This document shows, in pieces, positions 51,241-60,730 of a DNA stretch of 64,000 nt. The notes below the pieces were generated by a model. That model was not told where the DNA came from. It saw nothing but the letters and a program-made list of their open reading frames with translations, and ran no database searches. The position numbers and the translations under genes are program-made. Position 1 is the stretch's first letter, and each line of letters begins with the position of its first letter. The DNA lies in the NCBI RefSeq assembly GCF_003590145.2, contig NZ_CP060436.1:3550501-3614500 (forward strand). The letters are read 5' to 3'. Origin of the DNA: Pseudooceanicola algae (GTDB taxonomy: Bacteria; Pseudomonadota; Alphaproteobacteria; Rhodobacterales; Rhodobacteraceae).

Positions 51241-51378
51241 TCACATGTCGGCTTGGACGTTGTTGGATTCCTGCGAAATCGCCTGGCCGGTGTTTTCGAT
51301 ATCCTGGCCGGCACCTTCGACGGTCTCGCAAGCAGCAAGGGCACAAAGAACGGCGATGGAAGCGATAATACGGGTCAT
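51241..51378 (-). CDS. Entericidin-like small lipoprotein 1
   Basis: A 45-residue lipoprotein. MTRIIASIAVLCALAAC is a signal with lipobox LAAC; the mature 29 residues begin CETVEGAGQDIENTGQAI, the entericidin EcnA/EcnB pattern. AGGAG lies about 8 bases before the ATG. Entericidins of enterobacteria are membrane lipoproteins that form an antidote/toxin pair, but in alphaproteobacteria the role is unproved. A similar gene lies 105 bp upstream on the same strand. Confidence 0.85.
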   Translation of the reverse strand: MTRIIASIAVLCALAACETVEGAGQDIENTGQAISQESNNVQADM

Positions 51379-51483
51379 TTAAGGTCTCCTGACTCTCGGT
51401 TTCACAGCTCAACACCCAAGCGCGGCGATGGGTTCCACCCCGCGCAGAAAAATCCGCGCACTTCGCCGTTACATATCGGCCCG

Positions 51484-51621
51484 TTACATGCTGGACTGGG
51501 TCTCGCTCGCGGTGGTCGAAATCGCATGGCCCGCGCTCTGGATGTCGCGGCCTGCGCCGTTGATCGTGTTGCAGGCCGTCAGGGCCAGAAGGGCCGCAAG
51601 GCAGGTCAGGATGCGTGGCAT
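51484..51621 (-). CDS. Entericidin-like small lipoprotein 2
   Basis: A 45-residue lipoprotein of the same length as its neighbour. MPRILTCLAALLALTAC has lipobox LTAC, and the mature part starts CNTINGAGRDIQSAGHAI. GGAG lies 8 bases before the ATG. Identity to the neighbour is concentrated in the GAGxDIxxxGxAI core, so they look like an old tandem duplication. Together they may be a functional pair, as EcnA and EcnB are. Confidence 0.85.
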   Translation of the reverse strand: MPRILTCLAALLALTACNTINGAGRDIQSAGHAISTTASETQSSM

Positions 51622-52004
51622 AATGTTCTCCGGAAGGTCACTTTGTCAGTTGTGGCCCAGACCGGGCCTCGCGGTATCATTGCGGCCTCTGCGGTTCCGC
51701 GCCAGAGAAAACGTCGGCGCGGGCCGGGGAATTCGCGTGGTCCGCCAAGGCGAAGGACACTTCGGCCCTGAACAAGGCTGGAATACACTTGGCCCGCTTG
51801 CCGGAATGCACGCGGCTTTCCTTTGACCGACCCGACCGAGCCCGGCGCGCCTGCGTCCGGTTCCCGCGAACAGACGGTGTGCAATCGTCCCGAACATGGC
51901 CTTGATCGAGGTCAATGCGCCCGGAGCTTTAAAGATGCGACAAAGATCCCGCAAATAGGCGCGGCATCCTGCTGCGTGCGCAAATCGATTCCACAGGCCA
52001 GACA
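51622..52004. other. Gene-free region with an FNR-like site
   Basis: 383 bases without a supported gene. It must hold the entericidin promoter on the minus strand. On the right it has an FNR-like box at 51902-51915, listed separately. Confidence 0.5.
51902..51915 (+). promoter_or_regulatory. FNR-like box
   Basis: TTGATCGAGGTCAA differs by one base from TTGAT-N4-ATCAA. It lies about 90 bp upstream of the ATG at 52005. If it activates from -41.5, transcription would start near 51950. Confidence 0.5.
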
Positions 52005-52301
52005 ATGTACCTCTTCCGAACCCTCGTCTTTTCCCTCATTGCCATGTCGCTTGTCAGCGCAGGCACGACTGTCTTGCTGGCCTTCGGCAAGACGTCGGGG
52101 GCCTGGGTCGGTGGGCTTTACCTTGCCGGGTTCGCGCTGGCTTTGCCGCTGAGTCTGGCCTTGCTGCGGCGGCTCGACACGGATTGTCGAAACGACGCGG
52201 GGCCGGGTCTGTCCGCGACCTCAGAGCGCGAGGAAATGCGCCACGGCGGCCTCGAACTCGCGGGGCTTGTCCGCGTGCAGCCAGTGGCCCGCTCCCGGTA
52301 G
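52005..52301 (+). CDS. Possible small membrane protein
   Basis: 98 residues with two hydrophobic helices (TLVFSLIAMSLVSAGTTVLLA and GLYLAGFALALPLSLALL) and a polar tail. The last 81 bases overlap the 3' end of the convergent esterase gene, so the tail may be less constrained. I do not recognise a family. The FNR-like site upstream adds some support; the RBS (AGG, 6-7 bases before ATG) is weak. Confidence 0.5.
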   Translation: MYLFRTLVFSLIAMSLVSAGTTVLLAFGKTSGAWVGGLYLAGFALALPLSLALLRRLDTDCRNDAGPGLSATSEREEMRHGGLELAGLVRVQPVARSR

Positions 52302-52982
52302 CTTTGCAAAGACCGCCTGGGGGAAAAGCGTCTTGATCCGGGGTCGGTCCTGCGGGCGGACGTAATCGCTTTCGGCGCCGGTCAGGAACAGGGCGCGCCC
52401 GGTGTAGGGCGTGCCGAGATCCTCGGGGAAGCCGATGATCCGGGCCATCTCGGCCTGCAGCACGTCCAGGTTCAGCCGCCAGGCCTTGGCCTGAATGTCG
52501 AGGCTTTGGGTGAAAAAGCTTTGCAGTGCCCGTTCCACACCCTGATCGGCCAGTTGCGCCTCGGCGTCAGAGCGCCGCGTGACGCTGGCCAGATCCACCG
52601 CGCGCATCGCGTCGATGAATTTCTGCTGACTGTGCCCATAGGAGACCGGCGCGATATCGGCGACGATCAGGCGTTCGACCCGCTCGGGCTGGGTCAGCGC
52701 CAGGGCCATTGCGGCCTTGCCCCCCATGGAATGGCCCAGCAGGGCGCAGGGGCGGCCTTCGGCGGCGATGACCTCGGCCAGATCGGCGGCCATGTCGGGA
52801 TAACTGTGCGAGGCGGCCTGCGGGCTGAGGCCGTGGTTGCGCATGTCCACGGCGATGACGCTGCGATCCACCGCCAGCCTGCGGGCGATCACACCCCAGT
52901 TGCGGGCCGAACCGTAAAGCCCGTGGGCGATGACAAGCGGGGTGGCCTCGGGTGGGCCATCATGGCGGATCAGATTGAGCAT
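52221..52982 (-). CDS. Alpha/beta hydrolase (YbfF-like esterase)
   Basis: A 253-residue hydrolase. The oxyanion region LVIAHGLYGSARNW, the nucleophile elbow LLGHSMGGKAAM and the catalytic His in LPGAGHWLHADKP are clear; VADIAPVSYGHS is typical of the YbfF group. It hydrolyses short-chain acyl esters or thioesters; the substrate is unknown. Length is normal. Confidence 0.9.
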   Translation of the reverse strand: MLNLIRHDGPPEATPLVIAHGLYGSARNWGVIARRLAVDRSVIAVDMRNHGLSPQAASHSYPDMAADLAEVIAAEGRPCALLGHSMGGKAAMALALTQPERVERLIVADIAPVSYGHSQQKFIDAMRAVDLASVTRRSDAEAQLADQGVERALQSFFTQSLDIQAKAWRLNLDVLQAEMARIIGFPEDLGTPYTGRALFLTGAESDYVRPQDRPRIKTLFPQAVFAKLPGAGHWLHADKPREFEAAVAHFLAL

Positions 52983-53093
52983 GCCGCAGACTTAGCGCAG
53001 GCGGCCCCACGGGGCCAGCGCAATAGGCGCAGGGTGATTGGAAGGCGCGCCCGTTCAGGGTAGGCTGGGGGGCGATTCTTCCGGGGGGATATG

Positions 53094-53468
53094 ATGAGCA
53101 CTATCAAGGGTGTCGACGCCGATCTGGCCCGGATCGAACGTCAGCTGCAAAAGAAACTGCACCGCCGTCGGGGCAACCTGTCCGGGTTGATGCGGCGCGC
53201 CGGTCGGCGGCTGCCGGCCCGGGCGCATCGCGCTGCCGGCGAAATCGCGGCAGCGCAAGAGCTTGCCCTCAACCCCCGCTTGGCGCGTACGCTGGATGCG
53301 GGTCGCCTGAAGGCGCCGGTGCGGGTGCTCGACGAAGCGGTCGCCACTTATGATCCGGGGAAAGAGCGGCTTGATTTCTGGCTGTCGGTTCTCAGAAGTC
53401 TGGCGTTCAACCTTCTGGCGCTTGCCGTGGTGCTTGGGCTTCTGGCGCGCTGGCGCGGACTGATCTAG
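53094..53468 (+). CDS. Small basic protein with C-terminal membrane helix
   Basis: About 124 residues. A basic, helical N-terminal part (RIERQLQKKLHRRRGNLSGL) precedes a C-terminal hydrophobic helix (SLAFNLLALAVVLGLLARW). The start is the second ATG of a pair after GGGGG. I do not recognise a family. The last 62 bases overlap the convergent DUF817 gene. Confidence 0.55.
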   Translation: MSTIKGVDADLARIERQLQKKLHRRRGNLSGLMRRAGRRLPARAHRAAGEIAAAQELALNPRLARTLDAGRLKAPVRVLDEAVATYDPGKERLDFWLSVLRSLAFNLLALAVVLGLLARWRGLI

Positions 53469-54318
53469 ACGCTGCATCCGCTTCGGGCCTGAAGGGCGTC
53501 GCGGACAGCGCGTCGCGCAGCACCAGCGTCACGGTGGTGAAACTGACGAAGAACAGAAGGTACCAGCTGCCCAGTTTCGACAGGCGGACCAGTTCGAAAC
53601 TGTCCTGTCCGGCGTAAAGCCAGGTGCCGGTAAAGGTGCCGATATTTTCGGCCACCCAAAGGGCTGCGGCAATCAGCAGGGCGGCGGCGGGAAAGGGCAT
53701 CCAGTGCCAGGCGCCACCGACCCGGAACCACATCCGGCTGCGCAGGAACAGCAGCAGGCTGGCCACGAACAGGCCAAGCCGGATGTCGGGAAAATAGTGA
53801 TGCGCAAAGAAATTGCCATAGATCGCCACCGCCAGCAGGACCGAGGCCCAATAGGGCGGATAGGGCGCGAAACGGGCATCGAACAGGCGGATCGCCCGCG
53901 CGATATAGCTGCCGACCGAGGCGTACATGAAGCCGGTGAACAGCGGCACGTCGAAGGCCTTGAAGATCCCCGGCTCGGGATAACCCCAGCTGCCGGCATT
54001 GACCTTGAACCACTCCATCGCTGTGCCGGTAAAGTGGAACAGCAGGATCACCCTGGCCTCGTCCCAGGTTTCCAGCCGCGTCGCGATCAGCACCACCTGC
54101 GTGGTGATCGCGATCAGGAACAGCGCGTCATAGCGTTGCAACGCCCAGTCTGGCGACCAGATCGCCCGCGTGATCAGGATCGCGCTCAGGATGATCAGCG
54201 CGAACAATCCCGCCCAAAGCTGTTTTGCCGTGAAAATCACCAGCCCGGCCCAGAAGGGCGGCAGGGTCCTGTGCAGCAGGCGTGAGGCGCGGGCGTGCAG
54301 GGGGGCGGTTTGATCCAT
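53407..54318 (-). CDS. DUF817 integral membrane protein
   Basis: About 303 residues with around eight hydrophobic helices. The family signatures RLETWDEARVILLFHFTGTAMEWFKV and SWGYPEPGIFKAFDVPLFTGFMY are present. The family is found in proteobacteria and has no defined function. ATG 54318 has AAGGCGGG just upstream; ATG 54369 adds a low-complexity stretch. The MaoC gene lies upstream on the same strand. Confidence 0.87.
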   Translation of the reverse strand: MDQTAPLHARASRLLHRTLPPFWAGLVIFTAKQLWAGLFALIILSAILITRAIWSPDWALQRYDALFLIAITTQVVLIATRLETWDEARVILLFHFTGTAMEWFKVNAGSWGYPEPGIFKAFDVPLFTGFMYASVGSYIARAIRLFDARFAPYPPYWASVLLAVAIYGNFFAHHYFPDIRLGLFVASLLLFLRSRMWFRVGGAWHWMPFPAAALLIAAALWVAENIGTFTGTWLYAGQDSFELVRLSKLGSWYLLFFVSFTTVTLVLRDALSATPFRPEADAASRSVRASAPEAQAPRQAPEG

Positions 54319-54378
54319 CCCGCCTTGTCCCGCGCGGGCGGCCCCCTGTCCAGTGCCAGCCTGCGCCAAGGCGCTGCC

Positions 54379-54822
54379 TCAGTCGAATTTGCGCGACGGG
54401 GCCAGCACCAGAGCCTCGCCGCTCAGCACCTTGCGCCCCGCGACGATGCAGCGACAATCCAGCGTCACCCGGCGCTTCGTGTAGTCGATCGAGGTCACCT
54501 CGACTTCGGCGGTCACCACATCGCCCGGGCGCACGGGGGCGAGGAATTTCAGCGACTGGCCCATGTAGACAGTGCCATGCCCCGGAAGCTGCTCACCGAT
54601 CACCGCCGAGACCAGCCCTGCCGTCAGCATCCCATGGGCGATGCGTCCCCCAAAAATCGTGTCGCGGGCGTAGTCGTCGTCCAGGTGCACCGGGTTCCGG
54701 TCGGTCGAGACCTCGGCGAACATCTCGATATCCGCATCGGTGATTTCCTTGCGCAGGTGGCGGGTCATGCCCATCTCCAGGTCCTCGACGCAGATCGTGC
54801 CACGGGGGAAGTTGTCCAACAT
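54379..54822 (-). CDS. MaoC-family hydratase/dehydratase
   Basis: A 147-residue hotdog-fold protein. The R-hydratase motif is FAEVSTDRNPVHLDDDYARDTIFGGRIAHGM, with catalytic Asp and His. Relatives hydrate (R)-enoyl-CoAs, for example in acyl-CoA or polyhydroxyalkanoate metabolism. ATG 54822 (MLDNFPRGTICVEDLEMGM) matches relatives; the longer in-frame reading to 54906 runs through a palindromic leader. Confidence 0.9.
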   Translation of the reverse strand: MLDNFPRGTICVEDLEMGMTRHLRKEITDADIEMFAEVSTDRNPVHLDDDYARDTIFGGRIAHGMLTAGLVSAVIGEQLPGHGTVYMGQSLKFLAPVRPGDVVTAEVEVTSIDYTKRRVTLDCRCIVAGRKVLSGEALVLAPSRKFD

Positions 54823-54839
54823 CGCGCCCTCTTCTCTAG

Positions 54840-54885
54840 GGTAATATTGCGACACCACGAAATCCGGCGTCGCAATAATATTACC
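54840..54885 (-). promoter_or_regulatory. Inverted repeat/stem-loop in the MaoC leader
   Basis: Arms GGTAATATTGCGAC (54840-54853) and GTCGCAATAATATTACC (54869-54885) pair with a 3-base insertion; the stem extends inwards by CACC/GGCG-type pairs. It ends 17 bases before the start codon, next to the RBS. A regulator operator or an RNA control element is possible. Confidence 0.55.
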
Positions 54886-54909
54886 GAGCAGATGCAGCAT
54901 TGGCAAGCC

Positions 54910-55782
54910 TCAGCGCAGTTTCCCGATCGCGAAGCTTGGGGCCAGCTGTTCCGTCGCGATGTAATCCTTCAGCGCCTGGGGCTCCGGCTGATCGGTGGTG
55001 AGGGTCTCCTGCGCGGCCAGGCCCCCGGTGATGAACAGGCTGTCGATGTTCTCGCCAAGCGCGCCTTCGACGTCGGTGCGGATCCCGTCCCCGATCGCCA
55101 GCACGCGGGCCGAGGAAATATCCACCCCCGTCGCCGCCAGCCTCAAACGAGCCAGGTCGTAGATCGGCGGATGCGGCTTGCCGAAATACAGGCTCTCGCC
55201 CCCCATCTCGGTGTAAAGCGCGGCCACCGCGCCGGCACACCATTCCCGCAGCTCGCCCCGGTCAACCACGATATCGGGATTGGCACACAGCAGCTTTATC
55301 CCGCGCGTCTTGGCCAGCAGCAGCTGCGGACGCAGGACATCGGGGGCAGCCATCGGATCGAAGTGACCGGTGCAGACGATGCCCTCGGCCTCATCCACCG
55401 GCACGCGGGTGATCTCGGTCGGGTCTTCAAGAAGGTTCATGGGCTCGAAGAAGTGGCTCTCGGCCTCGGAGCCGATGAAATACACCTTCCGGCCAACGGC
55501 CCCCTGGAACATCGCGGCGCGCGCACTGTCGCCCGAAGTGGCAATGGTATCCCAGCAATCATCCGGCGCGCCGAAGCCGACCAGCTGCTTTTCCACCTCG
55601 GCCCGCGTGCGGGGGGAATTGGTCAGCAGAACCACTGTCCCGCCGCGCTTGCGATAGGCCTGCAGGGCGGCGACAGCTTCGGGAAAGGCGGTGACGCCAT
55701 TGTGCAGGCACCCCCAAAGGTCGACGAACAAGGCGTCGTAATCGTCGGAAATCTCGGCAAGGGAAGCGATGATGCGGGTCAT
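54910..55782 (-). CDS. TIGR01459-family HAD hydrolase
   Basis: A 290-residue NagD-like HAD phosphatase. HAD motif I DALFVDLWGCLHNGV has the first Asp but Trp where many have DxD/T (DLWG), motif II is LLTNSPRT, and motif IV IGDGIRTDVEGA. Substrate unknown. ATG 55782 is chosen over the longer reading to 56115, which runs over repeat copy 3. Confidence 0.88.
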   Translation of the reverse strand: MTRIIASLAEISDDYDALFVDLWGCLHNGVTAFPEAVAALQAYRKRGGTVVLLTNSPRTRAEVEKQLVGFGAPDDCWDTIATSGDSARAAMFQGAVGRKVYFIGSEAESHFFEPMNLLEDPTEITRVPVDEAEGIVCTGHFDPMAAPDVLRPQLLLAKTRGIKLLCANPDIVVDRGELREWCAGAVAALYTEMGGESLYFGKPHPPIYDLARLRLAATGVDISSARVLAIGDGIRTDVEGALGENIDSLFITGGLAAQETLTTDQPEPQALKDYIATEQLAPSFAIGKLR

Positions 55783-56007
55783 GGGTCTCACTGTTTCGTC
55801 TCGGGGCCAGGCAACCGTCCCAGGGGGCGTCCCGGGGGGCTGACGGACCATGGCAGCAGGGCACACCGGGCAGGAGGGCTGACCGGATTGAAAGGGCGGT
55901 TCGGCCGCACCACATCGCGGCACATCCAACGCCCCCAGATATGGCCGAAACCATCCCGCACGGCCAGAGCTTTCCTCGACACCCTCCCGCCAATCGGCCC
56001 CGCCCAC

Positions 56008-56069
56008 GTTTCCCTGTCTGAAATATCCCGGGGGAGTCTCCGCCTGCGGAGACGGGGGCAGCGCCCCCC
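56008..56069 (+). repeat. Dispersed bipartite intergenic repeat, copy 3
   Basis: Module 1 GTTTCCCTGTCTGAAATATC then CCGGGG; module 2 GGGGGCAGCGCCCCC at 56054-56068. It lies downstream of ppaC (minus strand), with an ordinary terminator between. Confidence 0.8.
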
Positions 56070-56079
56070 GCTGAAACCT

Positions 56080-56107
56080 AAAAGGGCGCCCCGCAAGGCG
56101 CCCTTTT
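56080..56107. terminator. Intrinsic terminator of ppaC
   Basis: AAAAGGGCGCC (56080-56090) pairs perfectly with GGCGCCCTTTT (56097-56107) around a 6-base loop, 22 bases past the ppaC stop. Confidence 0.9.
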
Positions 56108-56129
56108 CCGTTCAATGCCGTGAAAGCCC

Positions 56130-57050
56130 TCAGACCTTCAGGTTCGGGATGATCTGCTTCTTGCGGCTCATGATGCCCGGCAGGACGACCGCATCGCCTT
56201 CGACGGTCGCGCCAAAGCTCTTCTCGGCCACGGTCCTGACCAGGTCATTGGGCACGAACAGCGTGGCTTCCTCGTTCAGGATGTCGACGACGAACAGCAG
56301 CACCTGGTCGACACCGTCCTCGGTCTCGACAGCCTTGAAGCTTTCCATCAGCGAGACCTTGCGATCCAGCACGATCTTCGGCGCAGTGGTTTCCAGCACC
56401 GAGACCCGGAACTTGGTGCCATCGACGGCATATTCCTTGCTGTCCATGCGGATCAGTTCGGCGTCGGAAAACGCCGAGATATCGGACTTCGCCTCGAACA
56501 TCTCCGAGGCGTAGGCGCCAAGGTCGAGGTTCAGTTCGCCGGCCAGTTTCTCGGCCAGGGCACGGTCGGTTTCGGTCGTGGTGGGGGACCGGAATTCCAG
56601 CGTGTCGGACAGGATGCAGGACAGCATCGCGCCCTTGATGTTGTCGGGCATCCTTGCGGCGTCATCGCCCATCAGGTCGTACATGATGGTGGCGGTGCAG
56701 GCGAGCGGACGGATGGTGATCTCGATGGGACCCTTGGTTTCCAGCCCGCCGACCAGCTTGTGGTGGTCGATGATCTGGATCACGTCGGCCTCGTTGATCG
56801 CCGCCGGCAGCTCGGCCGGGTTGTTGGTGTCGACGATGACGACCCGGTCGGAGGCGCTGACCTCCGAGATGATCTCGGGCTTGTCGAAGCCCCATTTCGC
56901 CAGCACGAAGGCCGCTTCGGTATTGGGTTCGCCCAGCAGCTTGGCCTCGGCGGGTTTCCCGGCGATCTCGGAAAGATACCAGGCCCAGATAAGCGGCGCG
57001 CCGGTGGAATCGGTGTCGGGGGATTTGTGGCCAAAGACCTTGATCGTCAT
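56130..57050 (-). CDS. ppaC: Manganese-dependent inorganic pyrophosphatase
   Basis: A 306-residue family II pyrophosphatase of the DHH superfamily, hydrolysing PPi to phosphate. Mn-binding motifs are FGHKSPDTDS, VIVDTNNP and IIDHHKLVGG, and the C-terminal DHHA2 domain ends in SRKKQIIPNL. ATG 57050 (MTIKVFGHKSPDTD) is the family start; 57059 adds three residues. Confidence 0.95.
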   Translation of the reverse strand: MTIKVFGHKSPDTDSTGAPLIWAWYLSEIAGKPAEAKLLGEPNTEAAFVLAKWGFDKPEIISEVSASDRVVIVDTNNPAELPAAINEADVIQIIDHHKLVGGLETKGPIEITIRPLACTATIMYDLMGDDAARMPDNIKGAMLSCILSDTLEFRSPTTTETDRALAEKLAGELNLDLGAYASEMFEAKSDISAFSDAELIRMDSKEYAVDGTKFRVSVLETTAPKIVLDRKVSLMESFKAVETEDGVDQVLLFVVDILNEEATLFVPNDLVRTVAEKSFGATVEGDAVVLPGIMSRKKQIIPNLKV

Positions 57051-57233
57051 GTGATGCATCCGTGTTCAAAAATGGAAAATCCGGCGTCCTTATAATGGGC
57101 CAGCCCGGCCCTGTCACCCATCCGCCGTTGCCTGAGGCACGGACGGGCGCCGTAAAGGGCGAGCCTGATCTTCCACTGGCCATTCCTGCGCCGGGCATTG
57201 TTCGGCCACCCTGCGCAGGATAGGTCTTCGGCT

Positions 57234-57893
57234 ATGGCGAAACTGCGTGAAACCGATCTTTACGCCCCGGTAAAGGGCTTCCTGCAGGCGCAGGGGTACG
57301 AGGTGAAGGCCGAGGTCGCCGGCGCCGATGTCGTGGGCCTGCGCGCCGATGATCCCGCCCCCGTGGTGGTCGAGCTGAAGACAGGCATGACCCTGACCTT
57401 GCTGCAGCAGGGGATCTCGCGCCAGGGGCTGACGGATTTTGTCTACCTCGCCATCCCTGCGATGCGCGGGCGCAAGGCGTTGGCGGCGCATGTCTCGCTG
57501 TGCCGCAGGCTTGGGCTTGGCCTGTTGACGGTCCGGTTGCGCGACGGTTTCGTGACGGCCCATTGCGACCCGGGACCCTTCGCCCCGCGGAAGTCGAGGG
57601 TACGGCAGGGGCGTTTGTTGAAGGAATTTCTGCGGCGCGAAGGGGATCCGAACATTGGCGGCTCGACCCGCGTGCAACTGATGACCGCCTACCGCCAGGA
57701 CGCGCAGCGTTGCGCGGCCCACCTGGCGGTGCATGGCCCCTGCAAGGGGGCTGTGGTCGCCAGGGCAACCGGAGTGCCACGGGCGACGACCATCATGCGG
57801 GATGATCACTATGGCTGGTTCAAGAAGGTGGAAAAGGGGGTCTACGCCCTCAGCCCCGAAGGCGCGGCCGCCGCAGCGGCCATTGGCCCCTGA
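57234..57893 (+). CDS. DUF2161 (PD-(D/E)XK nuclease-like) protein
   Basis: A 219-residue cytosolic protein. The nuclease-fold core is in GADVVGLRADDPAPVVVELKTGM, where Asp, Glu and Lys fit D-(D/E)xK spacing; the C-terminal half is a winged-helix-like HGPCKGAVVARATGV... region. The family is common in alphaproteobacteria and of unknown function. ATG 57234 is chosen over 57198. Confidence 0.85.
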   Translation: MAKLRETDLYAPVKGFLQAQGYEVKAEVAGADVVGLRADDPAPVVVELKTGMTLTLLQQGISRQGLTDFVYLAIPAMRGRKALAAHVSLCRRLGLGLLTVRLRDGFVTAHCDPGPFAPRKSRVRQGRLLKEFLRREGDPNIGGSTRVQLMTAYRQDAQRCAAHLAVHGPCKGAVVARATGVPRATTIMRDDHYGWFKKVEKGVYALSPEGAAAAAAIGP

Positions 57894-57895
57894 TT

Positions 57896-58315
57896 TCAGG
57901 CGCTGGCGGCCATCGCGGCGCCCAGCCCGGCCAGCATGTCCGGGGCCGGCATTTCGGCCAGCATCGCTTCGGGGGTCTGATGGTGCTGGATCATCTGCCA
58001 GCTGCCCCGCCGCACCACCCAGCAGGAGGTGCAGAGACAATTATAGGGCTCATCGTCCCGCGGGCGCCGGGCTTCGGCCCGATAGGCCAGCACGGCGGCG
58101 CCATGGTGTTCCGACACCTTCTGGCCACTCATCTTAACGGCGTACCAGCGTGGTGCGCTTTTAAGTCCCTCGATGATTTCCTTGCCGCGCAGGATGCCCG
58201 CGCCGGGAAAGGCCATCAGGCAGAAGGGGGCGATCCGTTCTGCACAACATTCGATTGCTCCGGTCCAGAGGTCACGTTCTCTAGCCCAAAGGGTCTTTTC
58301 TATCGTCTCCAGCAT
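57896..58315 (-). CDS. NTF2-like (DUF4440-type) protein
   Basis: A 139-residue protein with a cone-shaped NTF2-like pattern: TIEKTLWARERDLWTGAI, a central loop GKEIIEGLKSAPRWYAV, and VLAYRAEARR...WVVRRGSWQMIQHHQTP. Such domains bind small ligands or catalyse simple reactions; the role is unknown. GGAGGG lies 6 bases before ATG 58315. It is convergent with the DUF2161 gene. Confidence 0.75.
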   Translation of the reverse strand: MLETIEKTLWARERDLWTGAIECCAERIAPFCLMAFPGAGILRGKEIIEGLKSAPRWYAVKMSGQKVSEHHGAAVLAYRAEARRPRDDEPYNCLCTSCWVVRRGSWQMIQHHQTPEAMLAEMPAPDMLAGLGAAMAASA

Positions 58316-58539
58316 CCGGTCCCTCCGGTTGGGTTACCGGATAAAGGTTCCGCGGGGCCATCCGGTTCCGTTCATCGCTGCGAAAGCTGTCCGGGGGGAC
58401 CAGTTCCCGACCCGCCCGCAGGCTGTCATCTGACAGTCACGCGCCTGCGGTATTTGCTTTGCAGGCAGGCCTTGGGGCGCTTTCCAGCCGGCTTGCGAAC
58501 GGCCTTTCCGTCTGGTCCGGCGAATTTGCGCAGAGCTTC

Positions 58540-58570
58540 CTTGACACACTCCCGGTGCTTGCCTATCTCG
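58540..58570 (+). promoter_or_regulatory. Promoter of groESL, RpoH-like
   Basis: CTTGACA (58540-58546) and TATCTC (58564-58569), 17 bases apart, fit both sigma70 and the alphaproteobacterial RpoH pattern CTTG ... CCTATNT. The start of transcription would fall near 58576, at the CIRCE element. Confidence 0.65.
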
Positions 58571-58576
58571 ATGTCG

Positions 58577-58603
58577 TTAGCACTCATCTGGCATGAGTGA
58601 TAA
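58577..58603 (+). promoter_or_regulatory. CIRCE element (HrcA operator)
   Basis: TTAGCACTC-N9-GAGTGATAA differs by one base from the consensus TTAGCACTC-N9-GAGTGCTAA. It lies 63 bp before the groES ATG and predicts repression by HrcA. Confidence 0.9.
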
Positions 58604-58666
58604 TGCCCGCCAGGCACCAGCCTGAGACTGGGCAAGGGAGAAACTTTGAGCCAAGGAGCCTCAGAG

Positions 58667-58954
58667 ATGGCATTTACACCGCTGCATGACCGTGTGCTTG
58701 TGGAACGCGTTGAAGGTGAAGAAAAGACCAAGGGCGGTCTGATCATCCCCGATTCTGCAAAAGAAAAACCCGCCGAAGGCATCGTTGTTGCCGTTGGCGC
58801 AGGTGCCAAGGACGATGACGGCGAACGCGTTGTCATGGACGTCAAGGCCGGCGACAAGATCCTGTTCGGCAAATGGTCGGGCACCGAGATCTCGCTGGAC
58901 GGCAAAGACCTGCTGATCATGAAGGAAAGCGACATCATGGGGATCATCGCGTAA
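58667..58954 (+). CDS. groES: Co-chaperonin GroES
   Basis: A 95-residue co-chaperonin that caps Gro[22 protein letters not shown] and [15 protein letters not shown] (mobile loop) are typical; ESDIMGIIA ends the protein. ATG 58667 has AAGGAG 10 bases upstream. groEL follows 57 bp downstream, forming the heat-shock operon under CIRCE control. Confidence 0.97.
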   Translation: MAFTPLHDRVLVERVEGEEKTKGGLIIPDSAKEKPAEGIVVAVGAGAKDDDGERVVMDVKAGDKILFGKWSGTEISLDGKDLLIMKESDIMGIIA

Positions 58955-58996
58955 GCGACGATCCTTTTTCGCATCCCTCAATTTCAACAAATTTAG

Positions 58997-60661
<1,665 letters not shown>

Positions 60662-60704
60662 TCTGCCGATCCATTTCGGATCTCCTGTCTTCGGGCAGGA
60701 CGGG

Positions 60705-60730
60705 AAAGGGGGCCTTCGGGTCCCCTTTTT
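60705..60730 (+). terminator. Intrinsic terminator of groESL
   Basis: AAAGGGGGCC (60705-60714), loop TTCG, and GGTCCCCTTT (60719-60728), followed by TT. One G-T pair interrupts the stem. It starts 44 bases after the groEL stop. Confidence 0.9.

Larger units (their letters stand above)
55783..56129. other. Gene-free region between ppaC and the HAD gene
   Basis: It holds repeat copy 3 and the ppaC terminator on its right side, and the presumed promoter of the HAD gene on its left. No other gene is seen. Confidence 0.55.
58316..58666. other. groESL upstream region
   Basis: 351 bases with the groESL promoter and CIRCE element on the right (listed separately). On the minus strand a 53-codon ORF (58426-58587) overlaps the CIRCE element; I do not call it a gene. 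Confidence 0.6.

Noticed and set aside
54823-54906. Extended N-terminus of the MaoC protein from ATG 54906
   Set aside because: The extra 28 residues come from the palindromic leader, and the family start fits ATG 54822.
54295-56514. 739-codon plus-strand ORF
   Set aside because: It spans antisense to the MaoC and HAD genes, repeat copy 3 and a terminator, so it cannot be a real gene.
58426-58587. 53-codon minus-strand ORF starting within the CIRCE element
   Set aside because: It lacks a good RBS and family resemblance, and its start overlaps the groESL operator; possible but unsupported.
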